Source of the DNA: Caenorhabditis remanei
Taxonomy: Eukaryota > Nematoda > Chromadorea > Rhabditida > Rhabditidae
Assembly (NCBI RefSeq): GCF_010183535.1
Contig: NC_071329.1
Coordinates: 15,948,879 to 16,012,878, forward strand
Length of the DNA: 64,000 bases
Reading direction: 5' to 3'
Positions 1 to 9,681 of the stretch are shown here, piece after piece. Positions within the stretch are counted from its first letter, which is position 1; each line of letters starts with the position of its first letter. The position numbers and the translations under genes were made by a program. The notes beneath the pieces were generated by a model. That model was not told the DNA's origin, did no database searches, and worked only from the letters and a program-made list of their open reading frames with translations.

Positions 1-191
1 GACTATGTTTTTACATATCGATAAAACTCAAGTGTACGTAGGATTTTTGACTATTTTTGATGTAAATTTCAAAAAAATATCGAAAAATTTTGTGAAAAAA
101 TTGTGCTGATATTTTGACTCCGGGCCGGCAACTTTCTCAACCGGCCCGGCCAACGGGCCGAGCCGGGCCGGGCCGATATTTTGCAAGTATG
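1..191. mobile_element. GC-tipped MITE, truncated by window start
   Basis: The AT-rich body ends in a GC-rich tip (CCGGCCCGGCC type) followed by TTGCAAGTATG. The complete copy in the right arm (19,068-19,411) starts and ends with CATACTTGCAA-type inverted repeats. Relatives lie at 2,215-2,362, 24,856-25,115, 47,624-47,848, 49,545-49,678 and near 57,200-57,426. Confidence 0.7.
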
Positions 192-195
192 ATAA

Positions 196-455
196 ATACT
201 GTATTATAACGGCACCTGTAATAGAACGGCACCTGTATTATAACGGCACCCCGTCTCTACTCAGAATCCATAAAAATGTTTATCAGGGGGTTTTTTCTCG
301 GTTCTGATTAGTAGCAACGTGTTTGGTCACTTCTAGATCAGCAAATAAAACGTCCAAAAAAGATTTTTCGTTCAATTTTAATGAGTTTCTGAAACCACAA
401 AATTTCTCTCGGAGGCAGTTGAAAAATATAACGGCATGCCGTTATAATACAGTGT
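196..455. mobile_element. Small TIR element (MITE), GTATTATAACGGC ends
   Basis: About 260 bases are bounded by inverted copies of TACTGTATTATAACGGCA, with extra internal copies of the same motif at 217-250. There is no coding potential. A second copy is at 6,872-7,113, and both are mirrored in the right arm. Confidence 0.65.
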
Positions 456-597
456 TTACGGTAAATCGATTTTGGGTTTCTACGTTATCACAAGAAGGAG
501 GCCCTTCTTTACATATAGCTCACTAAACCCCGTCCCTTACTTTAGCTCTGTAACTCGATTTGTAACCGAGTGAGCTGAAATGAGATCAGTGAATCTA

Positions 598-1863
598 TTA
601 GGCTGGTGCATAAGTTTCTTTCTTTTTTTGAGGTTGAACTTTGACTCACGGTTTCTAGATACTGTGATTGTTTATCGACCCAAGCTTTTTTGCATTCTAA
701 TGGCCATCTCAGTGGCTAACAAATACAGTTTTAAGTTGGTGCCTAGACATTCCGCTCGTTAAAACGATGGTATTTTCTGTGGTCAACCAAACGCCTATTT
801 TGGAACGTTTTTTGGTTGTAGTCGGCATTGGTATCAAAGTTTGACGATCTTAATGGAAACTAAATGAAATTTATAGAAAAATACTTTATCTTGTTGTCAC
901 ATTTTAGTTTTCGGTCAGAACGTTAAAGGAGAAAAATTATGATCAGACAATTGAGAGCAACTAGAAATCATTGTTCAGCTACGTTCAAGCATATTACAGA
1001 AACATCTGAGAGAGCATTTATGCCAAACTATGTGTAAAAGTTAGAAGGCAACATGAGTAAGTGATTCCAGAAAAAAACGATAAGAAAACCATTCAATTAA
1101 GTTATAAAACGTGGGTCGCGTGTTTGCTATGATTTTTGTGCTTTCAAGAAATTTTGTGTAGTAGACCTGGGTGAAGTCTAGGTCTCTTCTCAACGCTTTC
1201 AAGCAAGTCAGAACTATCCCCTTACAAGTAATCAACAGTAGATACATTACTCTGAAAATGTGCAAAAGATCTAGTAGATTGATTAAGAAGCACGAGTAGC
1301 AGGCTTCATCAAACTTAAAAATCACGTGATTTTGATGATGTTGAGTTCGTGCTTCCTGTGAGAAAAAGCAAATTGCTTAGTCATCTGAAACAAAATAAAT
1401 TCAGAAACGTCAATGCCTACTCTACTCAATAATAAACATTTCTACCAATTTCCTTATCTAGCGTTAAAGAAAAATCGAAAAAACTCACACATCCGTAAAT
1501 TGCTGATCCTCGCCGTTTTTCAACGACCGGCCTAAACTACAGTTGCTTAGTTCAAATGTTATTATTAATTTTTTTAGCATAATTTTCCTAGCTTGTTTTA
1601 ATTTTAAATAGATCACCCATTCTCGTCAACATATTCTGAGAAAAAAATGAAGACGAAGAATGGTACCAAAAAAGGGTTCCTCAAGTATGTTGACTTGTCT
1701 ACGGCTGAGATTAAGCAGATGGCAGACGTCATGTCACAGGTATAATCACAATAAGTTATAGGCACTAAATAACTATTTTTCTCATTATGTGAGTTATTAG
1801 CCTTCTAGAAATTTCATGACAAAAATGATCTAAAAAAAGAAAGAAACTTATGCACCAGCCTGA
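598..1863 (+). mobile_element. Mariner-like element, 1.27 kb, decayed
   Basis: Terminal inverted repeats start TTAGGCTGGTGCATAAGTTTC at the left and end with its complement (one base different at the tip). Both flanks carry TA (596-597 and 1,864-1,865), the target duplication of Tc1/mariner elements. The uninterrupted target is present at about 50,030-50,045, in reverse orientation, where GAATC, TA and TGATGTC are contiguous. The length fits a full mariner, but I cannot read an intact transposase; short open stretches are probably relics. It is non-autonomous or dead. Confidence 0.8.
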
Positions 1864-1865
1864 TA

Positions 1866-2083
1866 TGATGTGTTCTATTCTCTCAGGTGTTAATTGGCAC
1901 AGATTAGATCTAAGTCACTCAACATCTGCACATCCACGTCACCACCTTCAAGGCTCTGCAAACAAATCTCATCAACGTGTAGTAGAGACCGTCCTCTCCT
2001 CCTCTCATTGTGTACGATACGGTGTGAATCGATTTCTCTTGTCGACATTCCACAGCGTTTGAGCCTTCAAACTTACTAACATC
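1866..2083 (+). promoter_or_regulatory. Conserved 5' flank of the DUF3557 family genes
   Basis: About 200 bases upstream of the A1 start are shared, with small changes, by most short family members. Shared landmarks in coding order are GGTGTTAATTG, a CACGTCACCACCTTCAAGG stretch, GAGACCGTC, and TCTTGTCGACATT shortly before ACTAACATCATG. Equivalent blocks lie at about 5,030-5,217, 7,400-7,559, 20,985-21,185, 26,429-26,625, 46,063-46,230, 47,982-48,175, 49,812-50,010, 53,569-53,745, 61,056-61,255 and 63,561-63,760, plus mirrors in the right arm. It is inferred to be core promoter and 5' UTR. No clear TATA box or trans-splice acceptor is visible. Confidence 0.5.
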
Positions 2084-3419
2084 ATGACGAAGCCATGGAC
2101 ATATTTGAGCTTGAAAGCTGTCTTTCAATACATGGATGGTAATAAGAGGTTAGTTTTTTTGTTGATACAATACCAAGAATAGGACTATTTTAATTTTCAA
2201 ATTTCTTTCAATTTTTGCATACTTGTCAAAGCCCGCCTTCAAAAAAAGTACTTTTTTTAAAATTTTTCATCGAAAAGGTTCACATTTTTTGATGATTTTT
2301 CTGAATTACTTCTTATTCTGAACCATACTCGTCCCGGGCCGGCCCTATTCTTGACAAGTCTCATTTTTTTAAATATATTTTCCGAAATATTCCATTACAG
2401 ACTAGAACTCAACTCCCATTGTCCAGCACTTCGGTCAGCTGAAAACTCAGTTTCGTTGAACCTGCAATTTCTGACTCTCGAAAAAGAGAAAATTGTAGTC
2501 AACGAAGTCTGCTACAAAGTGGAATCAAAATATCAAAGGATCAAATCAATTTTGAACGGCAGAAAACATGTTCGCGTGGAAAATTTGGAAATTTACGATT
2601 TAAATGTGATCCCAGACAGTTTAAAATTCAGAACGAGGAACTTGGACTCTGGAGACTTAGACTTTGAAAGGGTCCTTCCTTTTATCGACAGAGCCAACTT
2701 CCCGTTGAAAGAACTGCGAGTGAACATTTCTAAAACTCCAAATCTCGAAAAGTATTTGGGATTTACACAGACATTGATACTTTTCGTGACTAACTACAAT
2801 GGAGAAATGGAAGATTTGGTTCGAAGCATTTTGTATAACCGCAAGTGCCCAAATATAGAGCTAGAAAATTTTATTCTGTCGAGTAATACTACGGTTGCTC
2901 TTATCGAAAATTGGAGACATAACCAGAAAAACATCGGAACGGTCATGGTGATGTATCATAAATATCGGGAAGTACAGATATATGTTGACGACCTACTAGA
3001 AGGGTTGGATGGAAGATTTGCTTATTTCAACAATTCCGCTTTGCAGTAAGTTTCATGCTTATTATCCTGGCCAGCAAGTTATTAGTCAAAAACCTTAAAA
3101 CATAATTTTTTCCAGAAACAATGTGAATCGCCGTTGCATTTCGTTCCCGTTCAACCGGACGTCCGAGTTGGTTTTGCACAGTATATGGGATGGACAAATA
3201 TGGAATAGAAGAATTAAACTTGAAGTGATGCCAATCGGATCTACTAGAGAAGAAACCTTTCGGGAAAACTTTCGTGATCTTCCCATAGAGTTTCAAATTT
3301 TATTAACTGTTTTTGCTTTAGTGCTAATTGTTTTCGCTCTTTTCTCTTCTCTTTTTTTCTCTTTTTTTCTCTTTTTTCTCGGAAACGGAACTGTGAACAG
3401 GTTGTTGATCTTCTTCTAG
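2084..3419 (+). CDS. A1: DUF3557-family protein with hydrophobic C-terminal tail
   Basis: Three exons join in frame: 2,084-2,148, 2,401-3,045 and 3,116-3,419, giving 337 residues. Introns begin GTTAG and GTAAG and end in TTACAG and TTCCAG. Exon 1 encodes the family start MTKPWTYLSLKAVFQYMD. Exon 2 contains the LNSHCPALRSAE block, the NGRKHVRVE block and the FPLKELRVNISKT block. Exon 3 encodes SELVLHS and LEVMPIGST, then a strongly hydrophobic run at about residues 293-325. The general layout matches nematode DUF3557 proteins, whose biochemical role is unknown; the tail suggests membrane anchoring (inference). The first intron holds a GC-tipped MITE. It is closest to gene G. The start is set by the conserved exon 1 and not by the longer read-through frame upstream of exon 2. 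Confidence 0.88.
2215..2362. mobile_element. GC-tipped MITE in intron 1 of A1
   Basis: It runs from ATACTTGTCAAAGCCCG to a GGGCCGGCCC tip followed by TTGACAAGT, which are imperfect inverted repeats like those of the other GC-tipped elements. The mirror copy is at about 16,680-16,827. Confidence 0.5.
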
Positions 3420-3942
3420 GCAGACTTGCAAAAATTTCGGTCTGCCCGGATTTGAATGTTTGAACTTGTTTCACTAGAATTTTTTCACAAACATTTTTTT
3501 CTGAAAATTTTTCATATTTTTCTCAAGTATACATATTTTTCAAAATCCTGTAATCTACAAAAAATCAGTCCTTAAAGGTTTTTCCTAGAAGAATCGGAAA
3601 ATTTTCAAGAAATTCAGACCAAGTATACCGGGATACTCATCCGTGAATCTACTCACTTTTGCTGTCTGCACATTTGACTTTTTTGCGAACAATTCCAAAA
3701 AATGTACATTTTGTATTTTTGCGGAAATTTTCCAAAATTTTTCAAGCGGTTTGTTTTTCATTTGATTCAATACCAAGAATAGGATTCTCCCAGGAGTGCG
3801 AGGTGTATGGTCCGCAACGAAGAGATTCGAAATAAAAAATTTCTTCCAAGTCGCGTAGCGTGCACGTTGGCATCGTTTCAAGACTGCTGTGGATCCTTTC
3901 TTTCATGTTTCTTTAATTTTTGTCCGAAACATTCCACTACAG
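3420..3942 (+). other. Spacer between A1 and A2; exon 1 of A2 missing
   Basis: This is AT-rich sequence without a convincing gene. At about 3,750 the sequence AAGCGGTTTG resembles the 3' end of a family exon 1 and its donor, but the preceding exon codons are replaced by unrelated AT-rich DNA. The homologous interval of gene F (47,506-47,981) has a similar breakpoint plus an intact exon 1 further upstream. A deletion here therefore removed A2's first exon and promoter block. Confidence 0.6.
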
Positions 3943-4841
3943 ACTGGAAGTCAATTCTCATTGTCCAGCTCTTCGATCTGCCGAAAGCTCAGTGCCGTTG
4001 AGCCTGCAATCTCTGATTCTCAAAAAAAGAAAAATTGTAGCCAACGATGTCTGTTATAAAGTGGAATCAAAATCTCAAAGGATCAAATCAATTTTGGACG
4101 GCAGAAAACTTGTTCGCGTGGAAATTTTGAAAATTCGCAATTCCAGTGTTATCCCAGATAGCCTGAAATTCAGAACGAGGAACTTGGACTCTGGAAACTT
4201 AAACCTCGAAAGTGTGCTTCCTTTTATCAACAGAGCTAGCTTCCCATTGAAAGAACTGCGAGTGAACATTTCTAAGACTCCAAATCTCAAAAAGTATTTG
4301 AGATGCACACAAGCATTAGTACTTTTCGAGACTAACTTAGATCAAGAAAAGTCAGATTGGATTCGAAGCGTTTTGTATGACCGCAAAGGCCCAAATATAG
4401 TTCTAGAAAATTGTATTCTGTCGAGTGATGATACGATTGCTCTCATCCAAAACTGGAGTAATAACCAGAAAGAAATCGGATCGGTCTTGACAATACATCA
4501 TGAATATGGGGATCTACCTCTGTCTGATGTTGCTGAACTCATGGATGTGTTCAATGGAAGGAATGTTTATTTCAACGATTCCGTTTTGCAGTAAGTTTCA
4601 AGATTATTATCCTAGCCCGCAAGTTATCAACATACTTTTTTCCAGAAACAATATGGACCGTTGTTGCATTTCGTTTCCGTTCAACGAAACGTCCGATGTG
4701 GTCTTGTATAGTATAACAGATGAACAAAATTGGAAGGAAACAACCAAACTTGAAGTGATGCCAATCGGAACTACTAGAGAAGAAACCCTTTTTGATATTT
4801 TCATAGAGTTGTTTCCTTTACTCATTGTTTTTTACTGCTAA
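3943..4841 (+). pseudogene. A2: DUF3557-family gene lacking its first exon
   Basis: Exons 2 and 3 (3,943-4,590 and 4,646-4,841) are open and keep frame across the junction. They encode the LRSAESSVPLSLQ, DGRKLVRVE and FPLKELRVNISKT blocks and a short C-terminal exon with DVVLYS and LEVMPIGTT, then a hydrophobic run ending at a cysteine. The usual 65-base first exon with the ATG is absent upstream, so I call it 5'-truncated. An internal ATG or a new upstream exon could still allow expression. The closest relative is gene F, which retains all three exons. Confidence 0.75.
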
Positions 4842-5217
4842 TTACCTTCCTTCTTCTCCTGTTCCACAGTTTAATCAAATGAAAAACAAATAATTAGTAA
4901 ATAAAAAATAATTACAATAATGAAACGATCCATAAATACACGGAACATAACAGTGAATACGTTGCCCACCATCTTCTAGATCTTCTAGTTCATCCGTGAA
5001 TCTATTCACTTTTGCTGTCTTCTATTAAGGGCTAATTGACACAGATTACATCCATGTCACTCAACATCTGCGTATCCACGTCACCACCTTCAAGGCTCTG
5101 CAAACAAATCCCCTCCTCGTGAACAAGAGACCGTCATCTCCTCCTCCCGTTGTGTAGGACAATCGATATTTCTTGTCGACATTCCCCTATATTTGAATCT
5201 TCAAACTTACTAACATC
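4842..5217 (+). promoter_or_regulatory. A2-A3 intergenic region with conserved family 5' flank
   Basis: The first half is AT-rich 3' flank of A2. From about 5,030 to 5,217 the conserved upstream block recurs (CACGTCACCACC, GAGACCGTC, CTTGTCGACATT, ACTAACATC before the ATG). No gene is visible here. Confidence 0.5.
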
Positions 5218-6465
5218 ATGACGAAGCCATGGACGTACTTGACCTTGAAAGCTGTCTTTCAATACATGGATGGTAATAAGCGGTTAGTTTTTGTTTTGAT
5301 ATTACAATACCAAGAATAGGGTAATTTCATCTTTCATATTTCTTCAACTTTTGCATACTTATCAGGTCCGACTTTAGAAACAGACCATTGTCAACATCCA
5401 AAATATTCCATTACAGACTGGAACTCAATTTCCATTGTCCAGCACTTCGGTCAGCCGAAAGCTCAGTTCCGTTGAACCTCCAATCACTGACTCTCACAGA
5501 AAAAAAAATTGTGGCGAATGATGTCTGCTACAAGGTGGAATCAAAATCACAAAGGATCAAATCAATTTTGGACGGCAGAAAAGAAGTTCGCGTGGAATTT
5601 TTGAAAATTCGCAATTTAAGAGTGATCCCAGACATCCTGAAAATTAGAACGAGGAGCTTGGACTCTGGAAACTTAAACCTCGAAAGGGTGCTTTCTTTTA
5701 TCAACAGAGCTAGCTTTCCGTTAAAAGAACTGCGAGTGAACATTTCTAAAACTCGAAATCTCGAAAGGTATTTGGGATGCACTCAGAAATTGATTCTTTT
5801 CGAGACTAACCATGATGGAGAAAATGCAGATTTGATTCGAACTATTTTGTATGATCGCAATAACTCAAATATTGAGTTAGAGAACATTAGTTTGTCAAGA
5901 GATACTCAGGTTACTCTCATCCGAAATTGGAGAAATAACCAGAAAAAAATTGGAACGGTCCTGACAATGCGAAATAGATTACGGATTTTACCGATATTTT
6001 TTCTTTATGAGGACGAATTTCCCAATGCTAACGATCTATTAGGAGTTTTGAATGGAAGCGTTTCTAATTTCAACGATTCCGTTTTACAGTAAGTTTCAAG
6101 CTTATTATCCTGTCCCGCAAGTTGTTGACATACTTTTTTCCAGAAACAATATGGATCGTCGTTGCGTTTCGTTCCCGTTCAACCAGACGTCCGAGCTGGT
6201 TCTGTACAATGTGAGAGATGGACCAATATGGAATAGAAGAGTCAAACTTGAAGTGATGAAAATAGGATCTACGCGACGAGCAACAATTTTTCATATTTTG
6301 CTAGATATTTTTCTAATTATAATAATTGTTTTCTTTTTAGTGTTTTTTGTTTTCTTTTTAGTGCTAATCGCCCTCATTCTTACAGCAGCACTATGCGTAG
6401 GAATCTCAAAAATTTTTAACTTTTTGAGTATGATTCCGCTCCCTGATTGTATCGCAATATGTTGA
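5218..6465 (+). CDS. A3: DUF3557-family protein with hydrophobic tail
   Basis: Exons 5,218-5,282, 5,417-6,088 and 6,144-6,465 join to 352 residues without a stop. Exon 1 encodes MTKPWTYLTLKAVFQYMDG. Exon 2 has the family blocks, including LNFHCPALRSAE, DGRKEVRVE, SFPLKELRVNISKT and IRNWRNNQKKIGTVLT. Exon 3 has SELVLYN and KLEVMKIGSTR, followed by a long hydrophobic segment at about residues 297-335. It belongs to the compact DUF3557 subfamily; molecular function is unknown and membrane anchoring is inferred from the tail. Gene E is its counterpart in the third copy of the block. Confidence 0.88.
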
Positions 6466-6871
6466 GTTTAAAAGGGTTTGAAGTGTATAGATCACAAGTG
6501 AAGCTTTATTTTTGTAGTTGACAATTTTTTGTATTTTTGTACAAAAATGAAACTCTAATTGTGCTCTATACACACCAAATCCTTTCCAGCCTAACATTAA
6601 ATCTTTTCATTTTCTTCTTATTCATGTTTTTGTCTTTCCCATTTCAAACCGTCTCCTTTCTCGAAATTTCAGAAAAAAACTGTTCGTATTTAGGGCCAAT
6701 AATTTTATTATTAATTACATCACCAATCGTTTTTTTGTTCAATTTTGCAAAAATATCCTCTGTTTTTCTCTTTCCTTCATTGAATTCTACCAATTTTCTA
6801 ACGTTAATACATACATCAACTTGATATGAAATGCCAAATTTTGGAGCACATGTAATAAACAGTTACCCTAC

Positions 6872-7113
6872 ATATTGTATTATAAAGGCACCCGTATTAT
6901 AACGGCACCCCGTCTCTACTCAGAATCCATAAAAATGTTTATCAAGGGGTTTTTTCTCGGTTCTGATTAGTAGCAACGTGTTTGGTCACTTCTAGATCAG
7001 CAAATAGAACGTCCAAAAAAAATTTTCGTTCAATTTTAATGAGTTTCTGAAACCACAAAATTTCTCTCGGAGGCAGTTGAAAAATATAACAGCATGCCGT
7101 TATAATACAGTAT
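6872..7113. mobile_element. Small TIR element, GTATTATAACGGC ends (second copy)
   Basis: It has inverted ends ATATTGTATTATAAAGGCA and TGCCGTTATAATACAGTAT with an interior very similar to 196-455. It lies in the A3-A4 intergenic region (6,466-7,559), which otherwise holds the family 3' flank and, from about 7,400, the conserved upstream block of A4. Confidence 0.65.
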
Positions 7114-7559
7114 TTACGGTAAATCGATTTTGGGTTTCTATGTTATCACCAGAAGGAGAGGTCACCGAAAACGAACGAGTTTTGTTTGATCCGAATATGA
7201 CATTGATTTGGACACAGAGTTTATAGATGAGCTTTCAAATGAATTTAATTGGAATTGATGTATTCAGAAGAACTACGATTGGCGACGAGTTTTGGCTCTT
7301 CTTTACATATTGTTCACTAAACCCTGTCCTTTATTTCAGCTGTGTCACTCGATTTGTAACCGAGTGAACTGAAATGAGATCAGTGACAGTGAATACTTTC
7401 AGGTGTTAATTGACACAAATTATATATATTCAAGTCATTCATCATCTGCATATCCACGTAGAGACGGTCATCTCTTCCTCTCATTGTGTACGATACGGTG
7501 TGAATTGATTTTTCTTGTCGACATTTCACTATATTTGAGCCTTCAAACTTACTAACATC

Positions 7560-9360
7560 ATGACGAAGCCATTGACGTACCTGAGCTTGAAAGCTGTCTT
7601 CCAATACATGGATGGTAATAAGCGGTTAGTTTTTGTTTTGATTCAATACCAGGAAAAGGAAACACAGCAGTGGACCGTCCCAACCGATGTGTGACGGAGC
7701 GCGTTTCCGCGACCTTAAGCATCACACTGTTGTGGATCCTTTTATTTTTCATATTTCTTCGTGTTTTGTATGATTTCCGAAATATTCCATTACAGACTGG
7801 AGCTCAATTTCGATTGCCCAGCGCTTCGGTCAGCAGAAAGCTCAGTGCCGTTGAACCTCCGATCTCTGATTCTCGAAAAAGAGAGAATTGTAGTCAACGA
7901 TGTCTGCTACAAGGTGAAATCAAAATATCAAAGGATCAAAACGGTTCTGGATGGCAGAAAACATGTTCGCGTGGAAATTTTGAAACTTCACGATTTAGGT
8001 GTGATCCCAGAATGCCTGAAAATCAGTACGAGGAACTTGGACTCAGGAAACTTAGACTTCGAGGAGGTACTTCCTTCTATCAACCGATCTAGCTTTCCGT
8101 TAAAAGAACTGCGAGTGAACGTTGCTAAAACTCAAAATTTCGAAATGTATTTTGGATTCACTCAGATATTGGTACCTTTCGTGACTGACTATGATCGAGA
8201 AAAGGAATTAATTCGAAGAATTTTGTTTGACCGCAAGAGCCCAAATATTGTGCTAGAAAGAATTGGTTTGACGAGTGATACTCAGAGTTGAGCGGAATTC
8301 CGCCTTCCGCCTTCCGCCTTCCGCTTTCCGCCACTTTTTTCTTTCCGCCTTCCGCTTTCCGCTTTCCGCCGAAATTTTTTTATTCCGCCTTCCGCCTTCC
8401 GCTTTCCGCCAAAAATTTTCCTATTTCCGCTTTCCGCCTTCCGCCTTCCGCTATTTTATGATTTTTTCCGCCTCCCGCCTAGAGAATATCAGATTGAAAA
8501 ATATGTTTGCCTACTCCAATTTACTGATATTTTTTACGTTTTTTTGCAGCAATACTATCATTTTTTTACCGAAAAAAACAAAATTTAACCATTTCAAGTG
8601 TTTTTTACAACAAACTAAGGCCAAAATCGTCTTCTTAAAAACGAAATTGTATTCCGCCTTCCGCCATTTGGCCTTTTTTTCATTCCGCTTTCCGCCTTCC
8701 GCCTTCCGCCAAAAAATTTTCGCTTCCGCCTTCCGCCTTCCGCTTTCCGCCGAATTTTTTTGAATTCCGTCTTCCGCTTTCCGCCTTCCGCCCAAAAATT
8801 TCTTATTCCGCTTTCCGCCTTCCGCCTTCCGCCATTTCAAAAATCGCATTCCGCTCAACTCTGGTGATACTACGATTGCTCTAATCTAAAATTGGAGAAA
8901 TAACCAGAAAGAAATCGGAACAGTCTTGACAAGACAGAATGGATTTCGGATTCTACCGATATTTTCCCCTTATGTTGACGAACTCATGGATGTGCTGAAT
9001 GGGAGGATTGTTTTTCTCAATGAATCCGTTTTGCAGTAAGTTTCAAACTTATTCTCCTTGACCGCAAGTTGTTGACATACTTTTTTTTTCAGAAACAATA
9101 TGGATCGCCGTTGCCTTTCGTTCCCGTTCAATAAAACGTCCGAGTTGGTTTTGTATAGTATCAGAGATGGACCAAATGAGGAAAGAAGAACCAAACTTGA
9201 AGTGATGCCAATCGGATCTACTGGACCAGGAACCCTTACTGATCTTTTCATTGAACTACTAATTCTTTTAAGTTTTATATTTTTCATGCGAATCGTCCTC
9301 AGACTTTCAGCAGTAGCCATGGATAGTATAGGGAAGACGACACTTGCATATTTTAGATGA
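7560..9360 (+). pseudogene. A4: DUF3557-family gene disrupted by a hAT-like insertion
   Basis: Exon 1 is 7,560-7,624. Exon 2 is 7,796-8,282 and resumes at 8,872-9,035. Exon 3 is 9,093-9,360. Removing the inserted element and one target duplication restores a length divisible by three (984 bases including stop), so the three-exon model fits. Two lesions are visible: the 581-bp insertion, and an in-frame TAA shortly after the second insertion junction, where relatives have CAA (IQNW in relatives). Exon 3 retains SELVLYS, LEVMPIGSTG and a hydrophobic tail. The same two lesions occur in the right-arm copy. Confidence 0.85.
8283..8863. mobile_element. hAT-like non-autonomous element in A4
   Basis: The 581 bases begin CAGAGTTGAGCGGAAT and end with the exact complement ATTCCGCTCAACTCTG. 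They are flanked by an 8-bp direct repeat GTGATACT (8,275-8,282 and 8,864-8,871), the target-duplication length typical of hAT elements. The ends are arrays of CCGCCTTCCG-type repeats around an AT-rich core. No transposase is present. Confidence 0.88.
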
Positions 9361-9395
9361 AAATGGTCAACTTTTTGAGTGTGAGACAATAAGGG

Positions 9396-9645
9396 TTTTC
9401 GTATGTTTTTCTCCCTAAAATTCAATCAATCCCGGAACATCACTTCGGCCGCTCCATCGGACCGCCCTTTCGTATAATAATTGTTCCTTTATATTCCTTT
9501 CAATAAATTGGGATTTGTTCAAACCGTGTACTGTTATCTGCTTGCATAGCTTATCACACCGCTACCCTCACCAAACAGACATTACACTTAACTCCCCGGA
9601 CATGGGTGGGCCCGCCGACGCCCGCTAGACCCACTTGTCCACATC
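9396..9645. mobile_element. 250-bp insertion in the palindrome centre
   Basis: It is flanked by AGGG on both sides (9,392-9,395 and 9,646-9,649). Removing it and one AGGG restores the sequence seen at 59,663-59,685. It includes an AATAAA-like motif near 9,503 and a GC-rich 3' third. It resembles no element elsewhere in the window; a solo LTR or a decayed insertion is possible. The classification is open. Confidence 0.5.
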
Positions 9646-9681
9646 AGGGAGGCCGTCTCACACTCAAAAAGTTGACCATTT

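Larger units (their letters stand above)
1..9387. repeat. Left arm of 19-kb palindrome (inverted duplication 1)
   Basis: This stretch is repeated in reverse complement at 9,655-19,258. Positions pair as x + y = 19,042 from about 1,866 inward and x + y = 19,259 outward of that; the 217-base step is one MITE with its duplicated target present only in the right arm. The translated exons in the two arms are identical where compared. The arm carries genes A1-A4, a mariner-like element, two GTATTATAACGGC-type MITEs and a hAT-like element. It begins at base 1 already inside the repeat, so the true outer edge lies left of the window. Confidence 0.95.

Noticed and set aside
1041..1325. 94-codon frame on the - strand inside the mariner-like element
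   Set aside because: It does not resemble a mariner transposase in motifs or orientation and is mirrored only because of the palindrome.
8275..8763. 162-codon frame of repeated SAFRLPP-type residues
   Set aside because: It is a translation of the CCGCCTTCCG array of the hAT-like element, not a protein.
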